Position numbers and translations under genes: made by a program. A stretch of 64,000 bases of DNA from Saprospiraceae bacterium (GTDB lineage: Bacteria > Bacteroidota > Bacteroidia > Chitinophagales > Saprospiraceae): positions 43,728 to 107,727 of the forward strand of contig JAJCYI010000013.1 of assembly GCA_029263015.1 (NCBI GenBank), given 5' to 3'. This document shows positions 53,446 to 62,223 of the stretch, piece after piece. Under the pieces are notes generated by a model. It was not told the origin of the DNA. It did no database searches and was given only the letters and a program-made list of their open reading frames with translations. Position 1 is the first letter of the stretch, and each line of letters begins with the position of its first letter.

Positions 53446-53765
53446 ATCGCAGTTTCCATTTTTGATCTTAAAAAATATCGAATTTGTAAAGTATCAAAAG
53501 TGTAAGGCATTGACTTTCATTCGGTTTTGGCTACTCGGGGACAAGTAGAAATGTATATGTTATTTCTACCTATAAAAATTCATTGCATAAGAACAATTTT
53601 AAATAAAAAATATTTATAAATTATTTAAAATTAATATCTTATGCACCACATGCCGTTCCCTTCCAAACCCCTACCGTTCCATAGATTGTCGATCTCTTCT
53701 GGAAACTTTTAAGTGATTTACCGTTAACTTTAACCAGATTATTCAAACAACTAAACTAACTGGCT
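53446..53765. other. AT-rich intergenic region with one small hairpin
   Basis: The 320-base gap before the TPR gene contains the hairpin GTAGAAAT/ATTTCTAC at 53545-53569. The rest is AT-rich leader-like sequence with no recognisable gene. It probably includes the promoter of the TPR gene, but no convincing TAnnTTTG box was found. Confidence 0.4.
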
Positions 53766-55172
53766 ATGAGGCAGAGAAAATCATTAGACCGCCAAGCCGT
53801 ATTTTATTTAATATCCAAATTAGAGGATATGATAGGCAAAGGAGGAGTGGTCTTCCCCACAGAAGGTCACTACCAGACCCTCATCGATTATTACGAAGGC
53901 GAATACCTTTTCGAAAGGGCATTGGAAGTCTCCGAATTTGCGATTTTGCAATACAGCCTTTCTCCTCAGTTCCATTTGCACAAAGCTGAACTGCTTTTAC
54001 AGATGAAGCAGCCCGAAAAAGCTTTAGCGGCCCTCGACAAGGCCGACCTGCTTATTCCCAACTGCATTTCTTCCTTCCTCGTTAGAGCCGAAGGGTTTGC
54101 CGCCCTCGACATGCACATCGAAGCTGTCAATTTGCTTGACGGCTTGAAAGAAAATTCCACACCTGAAGAACTGAGCAGGATCTATGTGCAAGAAGCGCTC
54201 ATTTACCACAATCAAAAAGAACACGAGCGGGAGTTTTACACACTCAAAGCAGCGCTGAAAGAAAACCCATCCAACGGTGAAGCATTGTCCAGGATGTGGT
54301 ATTGCGTTGAAGCAGCGCGCAAGCATGAAGAGAGTGTTGAGTTACACAAAAGGATTCTTGATGAAGACCCGTTCTGCACACTAGCATGGTATAATTTGGG
54401 CACTTCCCAGCAATACCTTTGCAACTACGAGGAAGCTATTGAAGCGTTCGAATACGCCTTTCTCACCAACGATGAATTTGAGTTTGCATACCGAAGCTGT
54501 GCAGAAGTTTGTCTGGATCAACAAGATTATCAAAAAGCACTTCAATGCTACCAGGATGTACTGGAGAAATTTGAGCCGGATGATGATCTTTTCCTTTGTA
54601 TCGGCAAGTGTTATGAAAAACTGGGGAATCATCCTGTGGCCCTCACCTTCCTCGACCAAGCTATTGCGCTCAATCCAATGAACGATGAGGCGCTTTTTCA
54701 CATAGGCACTTGTTATGCCAGCCAGAAGAAATGGGAAAATGCAGCCAAATCCCTCCTCAAAGCCATTCGTTTGAATGATCTGAACGAGGAATATTTTGTC
54801 GCCCTGGGCGAAGCCTATAATAAATCAGGAAATTACAAAGACGCTGAAATTCATTTTAAGGCTGCGGCAGATGTCGCTCCCGAAGAAGCTATTTACTGGA
54901 TACGCCTGGCTAAATTCTTCATGGACACCCATCGCTTGGAAGAAGCACTGAAAGTGCTCGACGAAGCTGAAGAATACACCTATGGCTCTGAAATACTTTA
55001 TTACCGCAGCGCTTTCCTATTCAAAAAAGGAAAAAGAAGGGAAGCCTTAATGATATTAGAAGAAGCATTGTGCGAAGATTTTCACGCACATGACTCCATG
55101 TTCAGCTTATTGCCCGTGATGGCAACTGACTCTGAAGTAAAAGCTATTATTTCCATATTCCAACCGGACTGA
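53766..55172 (+). CDS. tetratricopeptide-repeat protein
   Basis: The 468-residue cytoplasmic protein consists of about ten TPR units. Clear examples are EKALAALDKADLLIPNCISS, TLAWYNLGTSQQYLCNYEEA, LTFLDQAIALNPMNDEALFH and YVALGEAYNKSGNYKDAEIH-like blocks. There is no signal peptide, membrane segment or catalytic domain. TPR proteins hold complexes together; proteins of this size and shape are widespread in Bacteroidota with no fixed role. It is a single-gene unit with a terminator after it. Confidence 0.88.
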   Translation: MRQRKSLDRQAVFYLISKLEDMIGKGGVVFPTEGHYQTLIDYYEGEYLFERALEVSEFAILQYSLSPQFHLHKAELLLQMKQPEKALAALDKADLLIPNCISSFLVRAEGFAALDMHIEAVNLLDGLKENSTPEELSRIYVQEALIYHNQKEHEREFYTLKAALKENPSNGEALSRMWYCVEAARKHEESVELHKRILDEDPFCTLAWYNLGTSQQYLCNYEEAIEAFEYAFLTNDEFEFAYRSCAEVCLDQQDYQKALQCYQDVLEKFEPDDDLFLCIGKCYEKLGNHPVALTFLDQAIALNPMNDEALFHIGTCYASQKKWENAAKSLLKAIRLNDLNEEYFVALGEAYNKSGNYKDAEIHFKAAADVAPEEAIYWIRLAKFFMDTHRLEEALKVLDEAEEYTYGSEILYYRSAFLFKKGKRREALMILEEALCEDFHAHDSMFSLLPVMATDSEVKAIISIFQPD

Positions 55173-55223
55173 ATTTAACGCCCGGCTATTTAACTTACTG
55201 ATTACTGTATCAAACATCATTTT

Positions 55224-55256
55224 AGAACCACGTCCGATCCCCTCGGACGTGGTTCT
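55224..55256 (+). terminator. terminator after the TPR gene
   Basis: AGAACCACGTCCGA and TCGGACGTGGTTCT are exact complements around a short CCCC-type loop and are followed by a run of seven to eight T residues. The stem lies 52 bases after the TPR stop codon. Confidence 0.88.
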
Positions 55257-55325
55257 TTTTTTGTGCTAAGAATTAGACCGGGACTCTGACTCCTGACTCA
55301 TCGCTCCTGACCCCTTTTCAAACAA

Positions 55326-55964
55326 TCAAGGAGCAAGCCGGGACATTTCCCATCCTCCACTTTGCTTTCTTTCATAAAGAAACCTGTCGTGTAGCCGGCT
55401 CACTTGGCCCTGCCAAAATTCAATGCGATCAGGGATAACATTATAACCTCCCCAAAAGGGCGGGAGGGGCAACATGTCCACGCCTTTATGTTTTTTCTGT
55501 ATTTTTTCTACCCTGTCGGTCAGTACTTTCCTGTTTTCAATAACCTCACTTTGCGGCGATGCCCAAGCGCCCACCTGGCTTCCTCTCGGACGGCTTTGGA
55601 AATAAGCTTTTGAAACACCTGCCGGCAGTTTTTTCACGCTGCCTTCTATACGGATTTGGCGGTGCAGTTTTTTCCAAAAAAAAGTCAGTGACACAAAAGG
55701 GTTTTTCTCCATTTCACGGCCTTTCTGACTGGCATAATTGGTAAAAAACGTGAACCCCTCGTCATTATAATCTTTCAATAAAACGATACGGGCAGTGGGC
55801 CTTCCCTCCAGTGTACATGTTGACAAGGTCATCGCATTTGGGTCGGGAACATCTGCTTTTAGAACATCCTGAAACCAGTTATGGAACTGGACAATCGGAT
55901 TTTCATCCAACTCGTTCAGTCCTAACCCATTTGATTGGTAATCTTCTCTTACATGGTGCAGCAT
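55326..55964 (-). CDS. pdxH: pyridoxine/pyridoxamine 5'-phosphate oxidase
   Basis: PdxH is the FMN enzyme that oxidises pyridoxine or pyridoxamine phosphate to pyridoxal phosphate. The 212-residue product has the normal length and signatures: DPNAMTLSTCTLEGRPTARI, VLLKDYNDEGFTFFTNY, FWKKLHRQIRIEGSVKKL, FQSRPRGSQVGAWASPQSEV, and the C-terminal IEFWQGQVSRLHDRFLYER. It joins pdxJ (16.8 kb) in vitamin B6 synthesis, but the two genes are far apart. A candidate promoter lies at 56031-56038. Confidence 0.96.
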   Translation of the reverse strand: MLHHVREDYQSNGLGLNELDENPIVQFHNWFQDVLKADVPDPNAMTLSTCTLEGRPTARIVLLKDYNDEGFTFFTNYASQKGREMEKNPFVSLTFFWKKLHRQIRIEGSVKKLPAGVSKAYFQSRPRGSQVGAWASPQSEVIENRKVLTDRVEKIQKKHKGVDMLPLPPFWGGYNVIPDRIEFWQGQVSRLHDRFLYERKQSGGWEMSRLAP

Positions 55965-56030
55965 AACATGAAGTTTGTAATAAGCTGTTGGTCAATGACC
56001 AAGAGTTTATTTCATCGTTACTTAGAGAAA

Positions 56031-56038
56031 CAAAGTTA
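56031..56038 (-). promoter_or_regulatory. candidate promoter of pdxH
   Basis: TAACTTTG on the minus strand matches the TAnnTTTG consensus and lies 67 bases upstream of the pdxH start. No clear -33 element was found at the right spacing. Confidence 0.5.
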
Positions 56039-56096
56039 AGAAAGGCTGAATTGATTGGTAAGGAACAAGGGGTGATAAAACGCACTCCTTGACTTG

Positions 56097-56253
56097 GGAA
56101 CGGTGAAAGAATAAATTGACATTCTTGGCTGTTTCTTTTTCCCTCTAACTTTGTTGAAAATACTCGCCGTAGCCCTGCTATGTCTGCGTTTTTCGCCTTG
56201 TTAGAGAAAAAAATAAATCACCCAAAAATCTCAATTTATTTTTTCACCGTTCC
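56097..56253. repeat. palindromic family E, complete copy (157 bp)
   Basis: The ends GGAACGGTGAAAGAATAAAT and GGAACGGTGAAAAAATAAAT (right, reverse complement) pair, followed by TGA on both arms. The core CAAGGCGAAAAACGCAGACA, read on the minus strand and continuing TAGCAGGGCTACGGCGAG, resembles the core of the 50370-50531 element. A single copy of the end sits before the DUF3365 gene at 34568. It is in the long gap upstream of the thioredoxin-like gene. Confidence 0.78.
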
Positions 56254-56275
56254 TTGGTGACGGGGCAAAAAAAAA

Positions 56276-56420
56276 CCCTGCCAATTGAATGACAGGGACA
56301 AAACAAAAAACAAACACTATGAACAAACACTAATCTTTAGTCACTTTAGGGTCAAGGGTGAAAAAAGTCCCCCGAAAGTCCGGGGGCTACATAAAAAACA
56401 AAAACTATGAACAAACACTC
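56276..56420 (+). repeat. two tandem units of hairpin plus ACTATGAACAAACACT tail
   Basis: Unit 1 has the hairpin CCCTG...CAGGG (56276-56297), then ACAAAACAAAAAACAAACAC and TATGAACAAACACTAA. Unit 2 has the stronger hairpin CCCCCGAAAGTCCGGGGG (56369-56386), then ACATAAAAAACAAAAACTAT and GAACAAACACTC. Both tails contain ATGAACAAACACT, in unit 1 followed by TAA as a four-codon frame. The sense and function are unknown. The remaining sequence to 56968 is AT-rich and shows nothing else I can name. Confidence 0.5.
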
Positions 56421-56968
56421 ACCCTATATTCTTTACAGGTGCAAAAGCCCAGAATTTTACGGGATATTTCACGCCTGGTTTCGCTGTTAAATTGATTATT
56501 TCAAATTACTTTTCAACATATTGCCATCATCACATTTGCGCTCGATTAATAATTTAATCTTTTTTATATGTTTTCAATAAGTATGCCAAACCAAAGCTGA
56601 GAAGATAGATTTTTCAATGCTCCCAGATGTGCTATTTGAGATGCTGTTGAACAAAAAAAAGTAATAAAATGAATCCATGTTTAACATCTATTTGCCTTCT
56701 GTGACAATTCAAATCCAGATCAAGAGCAAAACACTCGCATTAACGGCCTCTAAGAGCATTATAAATGTTGTTTTATATGAAAAATAAATTATGTGTAAGT
56801 GTGACAATTTACAAGCTCACACACCAATTCACAGTCAGCTCATTTTTCCAATATAAAATTTGTCCGATACTGAAATTTCATAAAACCACTCTTCCTACGA
56901 AACCTTCCTACGATTTTGCTGTCTTGTAAAATGGAATAATTTTTTTATCACCAACAATTAATTCTAAC

Positions 56969-57613
56969 ATGAAAAAAGTACTCGGACTCCTCGCATTTTT
57001 AGCTGTTTTGGCAGTTTATGCATTTCATCCTGGAAATGCCGACCAATCTCTCAATACAACGGTAGAGGCACTCTCAGTTGGCGACGTTGCACCTGATTTC
57101 CAACTCAAAAATATTGATGGGTCAACCGTTTCCCTTACTGGCCTGACCAATCCAGATGGAAGTGAACCTTTAGGGTACATCGTCACTTTCACCTGCAACA
57201 CTTGCCCATTCGCCGTCATGTATGAAGATCGCTTGATTGAGCTTCATGAAAAATATGCCCCAAAAGGTTGGCCCGTAGTAGCTATCAACCCAAATGACCC
57301 CGAGGCCATGGCTGGCGACAGTTTTGATAAAATGAAAGAAAGAGCGGAAGAGAAAAGCTTTCCTTTTGTCTATTTATTCGATGAAGGACAAGAAATCTAC
57401 CCCCAATATGGCGCGACTAAAACACCACATGTTTTCTTGCTAAATAACGAGCGGGAAGTAAAATACATTGGTGCCATTGACAACAATCCGCAAGATGCTG
57501 ATGCCGTCACAGCACACTTTGTGGAGGACGCTATTGCAGCAGTAGGAGCAGGGAATGACCCCGATCCTGATTACACAAAAGCAATTGGCTGTTCCATCAA
57601 GGTAAAAAGGTAA
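56969..57613 (+). CDS. secreted thioredoxin/peroxiredoxin-like protein
   Basis: The 214-residue product has an N-terminal signal or anchor (MKKVLGLLAFLAVLAVYAF). A thioredoxin-fold redoxin domain follows, with VGDVAPDFQLKNIDGSTVSL, the redox motif CNTC in FTCNTCPFAVMYEDRLIELH, GWPVVAINPNDPEAM and the cis-Pro segment YGATKTPHVFLL. This is the AhpC/TSA-like group of Bacteroidota with CxxC at the peroxiredoxin position. It probably acts as a periplasmic thiol oxidoreductase or in peroxide handling; the partner is not known. Confidence 0.88.
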   Translation: MKKVLGLLAFLAVLAVYAFHPGNADQSLNTTVEALSVGDVAPDFQLKNIDGSTVSLTGLTNPDGSEPLGYIVTFTCNTCPFAVMYEDRLIELHEKYAPKGWPVVAINPNDPEAMAGDSFDKMKERAEEKSFPFVYLFDEGQEIYPQYGATKTPHVFLLNNEREVKYIGAIDNNPQDADAVTAHFVEDAIAAVGAGNDPDPDYTKAIGCSIKVKR

Positions 57614-57633
57614 ACCATCCTTACTTTTTAAGA

Positions 57634-57666
57634 AAAAGGATTTGTGCCGTAAGCACAAATCCTTTT
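57634..57666 (+). terminator. terminator after the thioredoxin-like gene
   Basis: AAAAGGATTTGTGC and GCACAAATCCTTTT are complementary around CGTAA, followed by GTTTTTTT. It ends the thioredoxin-like gene 20 bases after its stop. Confidence 0.85.
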
Positions 57667-57708
57667 GTTTTTTTAGGAATATTGCAACATCAAAAAGCAA
57701 AGGAAACC

Positions 57709-58137
57709 ATGCGATATTTTCTCTTTTTATTCTTGCTATTTTCTGTAAATGTTTTACTGCTTTCGCAGAACAAATCACAGGAAACGATAGCTGCACTCGA
57801 ACGCCAGCGGTTTGAGGCTATGACCAAAAAGGACATCCCTTTTTTACAGGATGTGTTGGCTGAAAATACAACCTACTCCCATTCTAACGGATTGGTAGAG
57901 AACAAGGCCCAACACCTCGAAAATATCAAGTCTGGGCGCATCACATATCAGGAAATGGAGGTGGAAGAAAGTGAAATAAGGATCTTTAAAAAAACAGCCG
58001 TGGTCAATGGGATTGTTCAGGTGAAAGGATTTTACAAAAACACCCTTTTTAATATCAGACTGGGCTACACGGATGTTTATATAAAACGAAAAAGGAAGTG
58101 GAAATTGGTGGCCTGGCAGTCAGTTAAATTGGAGTAG
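57709..58137 (+). CDS. NTF2-like (DUF4440) secreted protein
   Basis: From the ATG at 57709 the 142-residue product starts with a signal peptide (MRYFLFLFLLFSVNVLLLSQ). It has the NTF2-like fold of the DUF4440/SnoaL group: ETIAALERQRFEAMTKKDIP, FLQDVLAENTTYSHSNGLVE, FNIRLGYTDVYIKRKRKWKL and a closing VAWQSVKL strand. Such small proteins often bind or turn over small molecules; no function is known here. An upstream in-frame start at 57682 would add nine residues before the signal. It is convergent with the vWA gene. Confidence 0.85.
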   Translation: MRYFLFLFLLFSVNVLLLSQNKSQETIAALERQRFEAMTKKDIPFLQDVLAENTTYSHSNGLVENKAQHLENIKSGRITYQEMEVEESEIRIFKKTAVVNGIVQVKGFYKNTLFNIRLGYTDVYIKRKRKWKLVAWQSVKLE

Positions 58138-58142
58138 CCTTG

Positions 58143-58185
58143 CGTTCCAAAAGGGTAGGAATTGAATTCCCACCCTTTTGGAACG
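58143..58185. terminator. bidirectional terminator between the NTF2-like and vWA genes
   Basis: CGTTCCAAAAGGGTAGGAAT and its near-exact complement ATTCCCACCCTTTTGGAACG pair around a short loop between two convergent genes. Confidence 0.8.
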
Positions 58186-58203
58186 GGCGCTGAACCAGCC
58201 ATA

Positions 58204-60111
58204 TTACCTCTGCCCTTTGTTTGCTTCATATCCCCCATTATTTCCATGCAAAGCCCCCATCGTTTTGATCAGGTCAATCAACTCCCGCCGATAGCCATTT
58301 TCATCTTTTCCAAGTGCCCCTTTTGCTAAATTTTCAGCGGTCAAATAGGTCGCTTCACCTTTGAACTCGGAACTACGCAGCAACATGCCAAACTCTGCCA
58401 CAGCTGCGGCAAACCGGAAGTTGTCGCTCGTCAATTTTGACTTCTCATTATTAGCAGCAACAGTCTTTTCAATCAACATACTTTTATTTCCATCCGGCTG
58501 CTTATAGCGCAATTTAATGGTCAACATTTCTTCCGATTTACCTGCTGATTTATGTACTTCCGTTTGCTGGTATTTCAGTTTATCTACCGAGCCGAAATAG
58601 GGACTTTCCACACCAGCAGGAATGACCTCATACAATGCCGTCACCCTGTGGCCGCTGCCCAGTTCACCTGCATCTTTTTTGTCATCATTGAAATCTTCTT
58701 TGTCAAGCAGACGATTTTCATAACCGATCAAGCGGTAGCCCTGTACTTCAGCAGGGTTGAATTCGATCTGGATTTTCACATCTTTTGCGATGGTGAAAAG
58801 CGTGCCGCCAAATTCATTCACCAGCACCTTCCGTCCCTCTTTGATATTGTCGATATAATAATGGTTTCCATTACCGCTATCCGCCAGTTTCTGCATTTTG
58901 TTGTCTTTGTAATTGCCAACCCCAAAGCCAAGGACGGTCAGGAACACACCACTTTCCCGCTCTTTTTCGATCATCGTCACCAACTCGCCATCGCTGCTTT
59001 GTCCCACATTAAAGTCCCCGTCAGTGGCCAAGATGACCCTGTTGTTTCCATTTTCGACAAAATTATTACGGGCAGTCAAATATGCTAATTTGATTCCTGC
59101 CGCACCCGCGGTAGAGCCACCCGCTTCGAGGTTGTCAATGGCTTCGATAATCTTTTGTTTGTTGCTACCTTTGGTCGGAGGGAGCGCCAGCCCCGCAGCA
59201 CCTGCATACACTGCGATGGCCACCCGGTCTTCTGGCCGTAGTTGGTTGACGAGCATTTTCAGGGAGGATTTCAACAACGGCAATTTGTTCGTGGCATGCA
59301 TACTTCCCGACACATCAATAAGGAATACGAGGTTGGAAGGGGGCAGGTTCTCAGTTTCTACTTTCTTGCCCTGTAGGCCAACCAATAGCAATTTGTTCTG
59401 ACTGTTCCAGGGGCAAAGCGCAACCTCAGTAACCACCTCAAAGGGGTGCTTGCCTTGTGGCTGGGGGTATTCGTACTCGAAATAATTGACCATTTCTTCA
59501 ATCCGCACCGCATCGGCAGGCGGAGCTTGACCATTATTGATAAATCGGCGGAGGTTGCTGTAGGAAGCGGCATCCACATCGATGGAAAAAGTGGAAAGCG
59601 GGGTTTGTGTCACTTCGTAAAAACGGTTTTCAGCGATGTGGTCATAGTCCTCCGTATTGAAGTTTTGATAAGAATCGCTATCATATATAGCAACTGATGG
59701 GGGAGCTATTCCCATTGGTGCATAGTCCATAGCCATCCCCGATTTCATCATTACATTTTCCTTTTTTGACTTTCTACGATTTTTTCTGGAAGTCACCACG
59801 ACCTCTTCCAATTCAGCTCCAGGTCTCATTTTTATTTCAATAAAATCCCCCTCACACACTTTTTTTGAAATGGTTTCAAATCCTGTGTAAGCGAACTCCA
59901 ATTCTTTACAACGATGTGAAACTTCAAGTGAAAACACACCATAAACATCTGTGACCGCACCATTCTTTGTGCCTTTTGCCAGCACATTAGCACCAATCAA
60001 CGGAGCACCCGATTCGTCCATTACTTTTCCTTTCAGGAGGTATGTTTCCTGATTGGTGGGAAATAAAAACGTTACTAATCCGATCGCCAACAAACTGAAT
60101 AAAGCTTTCAT
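58204..60111 (-). CDS. vWA-domain protein with carboxypeptidase-regulatory-like N-terminus
   Basis: The 635-residue product has a signal peptide (MKALFSLLAIGLVTFLFPTN). A CarboxypepD-regulatory-like domain lies at about residues 25-105 (LKGKVMDESGAPLIGANVLA, ending LEEVVVTSRK). A YfbK-type domain includes PLSTFSIDVDAASYSNLRRF, and the vWA domain has the MIDAS motif DVSGSM at about residue 270 (NLVFLIDVSGSMHATNKLPL). A C-terminal YfbK domain follows. It probably works at the outer membrane or periplasm. It is divergent from the sigma factor/TonB-like operon, whose second product has a matching regulatory-like domain. Confidence 0.92.
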   Translation of the reverse strand: MKALFSLLAIGLVTFLFPTNQETYLLKGKVMDESGAPLIGANVLAKGTKNGAVTDVYGVFSLEVSHRCKELEFAYTGFETISKKVCEGDFIEIKMRPGAELEEVVVTSRKNRRKSKKENVMMKSGMAMDYAPMGIAPPSVAIYDSDSYQNFNTEDYDHIAENRFYEVTQTPLSTFSIDVDAASYSNLRRFINNGQAPPADAVRIEEMVNYFEYEYPQPQGKHPFEVVTEVALCPWNSQNKLLLVGLQGKKVETENLPPSNLVFLIDVSGSMHATNKLPLLKSSLKMLVNQLRPEDRVAIAVYAGAAGLALPPTKGSNKQKIIEAIDNLEAGGSTAGAAGIKLAYLTARNNFVENGNNRVILATDGDFNVGQSSDGELVTMIEKERESGVFLTVLGFGVGNYKDNKMQKLADSGNGNHYYIDNIKEGRKVLVNEFGGTLFTIAKDVKIQIEFNPAEVQGYRLIGYENRLLDKEDFNDDKKDAGELGSGHRVTALYEVIPAGVESPYFGSVDKLKYQQTEVHKSAGKSEEMLTIKLRYKQPDGNKSMLIEKTVAANNEKSKLTSDNFRFAAAVAEFGMLLRSSEFKGEATYLTAENLAKGALGKDENGYRRELIDLIKTMGALHGNNGGYEANKGQR

Positions 60112-60205
60112 AAGTCTTATGTTTTAAGATGAAAAAATGTAATAATGGAGGAAGGATGCAGGTGCGAATCCAGATTACACAAACGAAATTGTTTTTTTGA
60201 AAAAT

Positions 60206-60298
60206 AGAAGCGTCGCTTTTAAGAAAAGCGTCGCTTCTGAGTGGCATTTTTTCTTTAAGTTTGATTTTTAGAATTTACGGGAAGTACAACTTCCCGCT
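60206..60298. repeat. two hairpins between the divergent vWA and sigma factor genes
   Basis: AGAAGCGTCGCTTTT pairs with AAAAGCGTCGCTTCT with one mismatch (60206-60238). CGGGAAGT pairs with ACTTCCCG (60279-60298), ending just before the sigma factor start at 60305. They lie in the shared regulatory space of the two divergent genes. Confidence 0.55.
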
Positions 60299-60304
60299 AC
60301 AAAA

Positions 60305-60907
60305 ATGCTAAAGCGCTTCCGCCGACATACCACCTATCTGACCGACGAAGAACTGGTCGCACAGTACCAGTCTTCGGACGATTTGTCGCACATCGGATTG
60401 CTGTTCGAGCGATATACAGAACTGGTTTACGGTGTTTGTTTGAAATATTTGAAAATACCTGCCCTGGCCGAAGATGCGGTGATGGACATCTTTGAAACGT
60501 TGGTGAAAAAAGCCAAAACCCACGACATCAGGGAGTTCCGCCCCTGGCTGTACGTCTTGTCCAAAAACCACTGCCTGATGCAACTGCGGAAGAAAAACCC
60601 AATGGTTTCTTTTGACGATATGATGCCCGCTGCCCAAGCTGAAGTTGTGCATTCTGCAGGTATGGTGCATCCGATTGATGAATTCGAGCCAAATGGTGAA
60701 GAGCTGGCACTAAAAGACTGTCTGGAAAAATTGCCACAACAACAACTAAAATGCGTCAAGGACTTTTATTTTGAAGGAAAATCCTACAAACTGATTTCGG
60801 AGGAAAGCGGAGAGGAGTTGGGAAGGGTGCGCTCGAATATCCAAAACGGCAGACGAAATTTGCGCATTTGCATGGAGCAGACTGAAAAAATGATGAATGA
60901 CAAATGA
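60305..60907 (+). CDS. RNA polymerase sigma factor, ECF type
   Basis: The 200-residue product has sigma-70 region 2 (LLFERYTELVYGVCLKYLKI, DAVMDIFETLVKKAKTH, FRPWLYVLSKNHCLMQLRKK) and region 4 (CLEKLPQQQLKCVKDFYFEG, then SYKLISEESGEELGRVRSNI). A long linker separates them. It ends four bases into the next gene (ATGA overlap), so the two are translationally coupled. The partner gene product carries a membrane helix and may be its anti-sigma or receptor part. Confidence 0.93.
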   Translation: MLKRFRRHTTYLTDEELVAQYQSSDDLSHIGLLFERYTELVYGVCLKYLKIPALAEDAVMDIFETLVKKAKTHDIREFRPWLYVLSKNHCLMQLRKKNPMVSFDDMMPAAQAEVVHSAGMVHPIDEFEPNGEELALKDCLEKLPQQQLKCVKDFYFEGKSYKLISEESGEELGRVRSNIQNGRRNLRICMEQTEKMMNDK

Positions 60908-62223
60908 TGAATGACAGACCAAATTGGCGAAACTTTCTTCAACGCTGGATAAGTGGAGAAGCCGACCGCAGTGACGAACGTTCCCTAGAGGCTCTGGCAA
61001 AAGACGACCCTTTCCTGGCAGATGCCTTGGAAGGTTTCCGCGCTGTACCTGAAGCTGACCATGCGAGATCGGTAACAAGGATGAAAGCCAATTTGCGGAG
61101 CAAAAATAAAAAGAAGCGAAGGGGGGCTATTTTTTACATGCAAAGAATAGCAGCAGTGGGAGTGCTATTGCTCGGGGCTTGGTTTATATTTCGATCTTTT
61201 GATACGCAAAATAACAGCGTTGCACAAAATGAACAAGCAATGGATAAAGGACCGGAAACGGGTACGGCAGAGGCCACGTTTTCCGACTCGACCACATTCG
61301 ACCTTACCAATAATAGCCCAATTGAGAAAGAACGTGTTTCACAAGAAAAATCAACCAGGAAACCTGAAACTGCTTTAGATCAAATTGCAGCAAATAAAAA
61401 CATTGCAAGCCCTCCTGCTGTCAGGATCATTCCACCACCTAATAAAGAAGAAAATTTAGTAGAAGTACCCGATGAATTGGATAATGCACCGGAAATCCGA
61501 CTGGAAGAACCCACAAAAAAAATTGAACTGGTGGCCGATGACATTGCCATTAATAAAAAGAAAAGTGGTGTCACTGCGATGCCTCCACCGGCTCCAGAAG
61601 AAGAAATAGCATTTGCTGAATTTGATGAGCGCCCTGCTACTGGTAATACTGTTACCGCGTTTCAAACCATTAATGGCCAAATAACCGACAGAGATGGTTA
61701 CCCGCTCATCGGTGCCAACATTTTAATCAACAATACTGAACAAGGAACTAATTCAGACATTGATGGGAATTTCACCTTTCAATCTCCAGTGGAAAACCCT
61801 GAACTGGTCGTTTCATACACAGGATTCGTAACGCAAAATATTCAAGTACAGGGAGAACAGTTTCTCAATATTCAATTGGAGGATAATGCAGGTGCGCTGT
61901 CGGAAGTAGTTGTAACAAAACGATTTGGTTGGTCAAAAGCCAAATCTTCCGAGCGCCTTTCATTTGAACCAAAAGGCGGGTTTAAGAAATTTGAAAAGTA
62001 CATTAGGCAAAATCTCCGCATTCCACAAGCTGCCATTGATGCTGGCAAGAAAGGTCAGGTCACCGTTCGTTTCAAATTAGACGCTTCTGGCAAACCCATT
62101 GACCTTCAAATAATCCAACCTCTCGGCTTTGGCTGCGACGAAGAGGCCATCCGCTTGCTACAGGACGGTCCAAAATGGAAAGGTCCTGTCGACGTTCAAA
62201 CTTCTTATAGTTTTGAGTTTTGA
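60904..62223 (+). CDS. membrane protein: anti-sigma-like N-terminus, regulatory-like domain and TonB C-terminal domain
   Basis: The 439-residue product has a cytoplasmic part of 85 residues (WRNFLQRWISGEADRSDERS, anti-sigma-like) and one transmembrane helix near residues 85-105 (IAAVGVLLLGAWFIF). A Pro/Glu-rich periplasmic stretch follows, then a CarboxypepD-regulatory-like domain (GYPLIGANILINNTEQGTNS, ending LSEVVVTKRF) and a TonB C-terminal domain (YIRQNLRIPQAAIDAGKKGQ, then VTVRFKLDASGKPI). Linked to the sigma factor by an ATGA overlap, it may both control the sigma factor and contact an outer-membrane partner. Confidence 0.88.
   Translation: MMNDRPNWRNFLQRWISGEADRSDERSLEALAKDDPFLADALEGFRAVPEADHARSVTRMKANLRSKNKKKRRGAIFYMQRIAAVGVLLLGAWFIFRSFDTQNNSVAQNEQAMDKGPETGTAEATFSDSTTFDLTNNSPIEKERVSQEKSTRKPETALDQIAANKNIASPPAVRIIPPPNKEENLVEVPDELDNAPEIRLEEPTKKIELVADDIAINKKKSGVTAMPPPAPEEEIAFAEFDERPATGNTVTAFQTINGQITDRDGYPLIGANILINNTEQGTNSDIDGNFTFQSPVENPELVVSYTGFVTQNIQVQGEQFLNIQLEDNAGALSEVVVTKRFGWSKAKSSERLSFEPKGGFKKFEKYIRQNLRIPQAAIDAGKKGQVTVRFKLDASGKPIDLQIIQPLGFGCDEEAIRLLQDGPKWKGPVDVQTSYSFEF

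Noticed and set aside
58552..59088. 178-codon plus-strand frame opposite the vWA gene
   Set aside because: Antisense shadow without domain features; the vWA protein is well supported.
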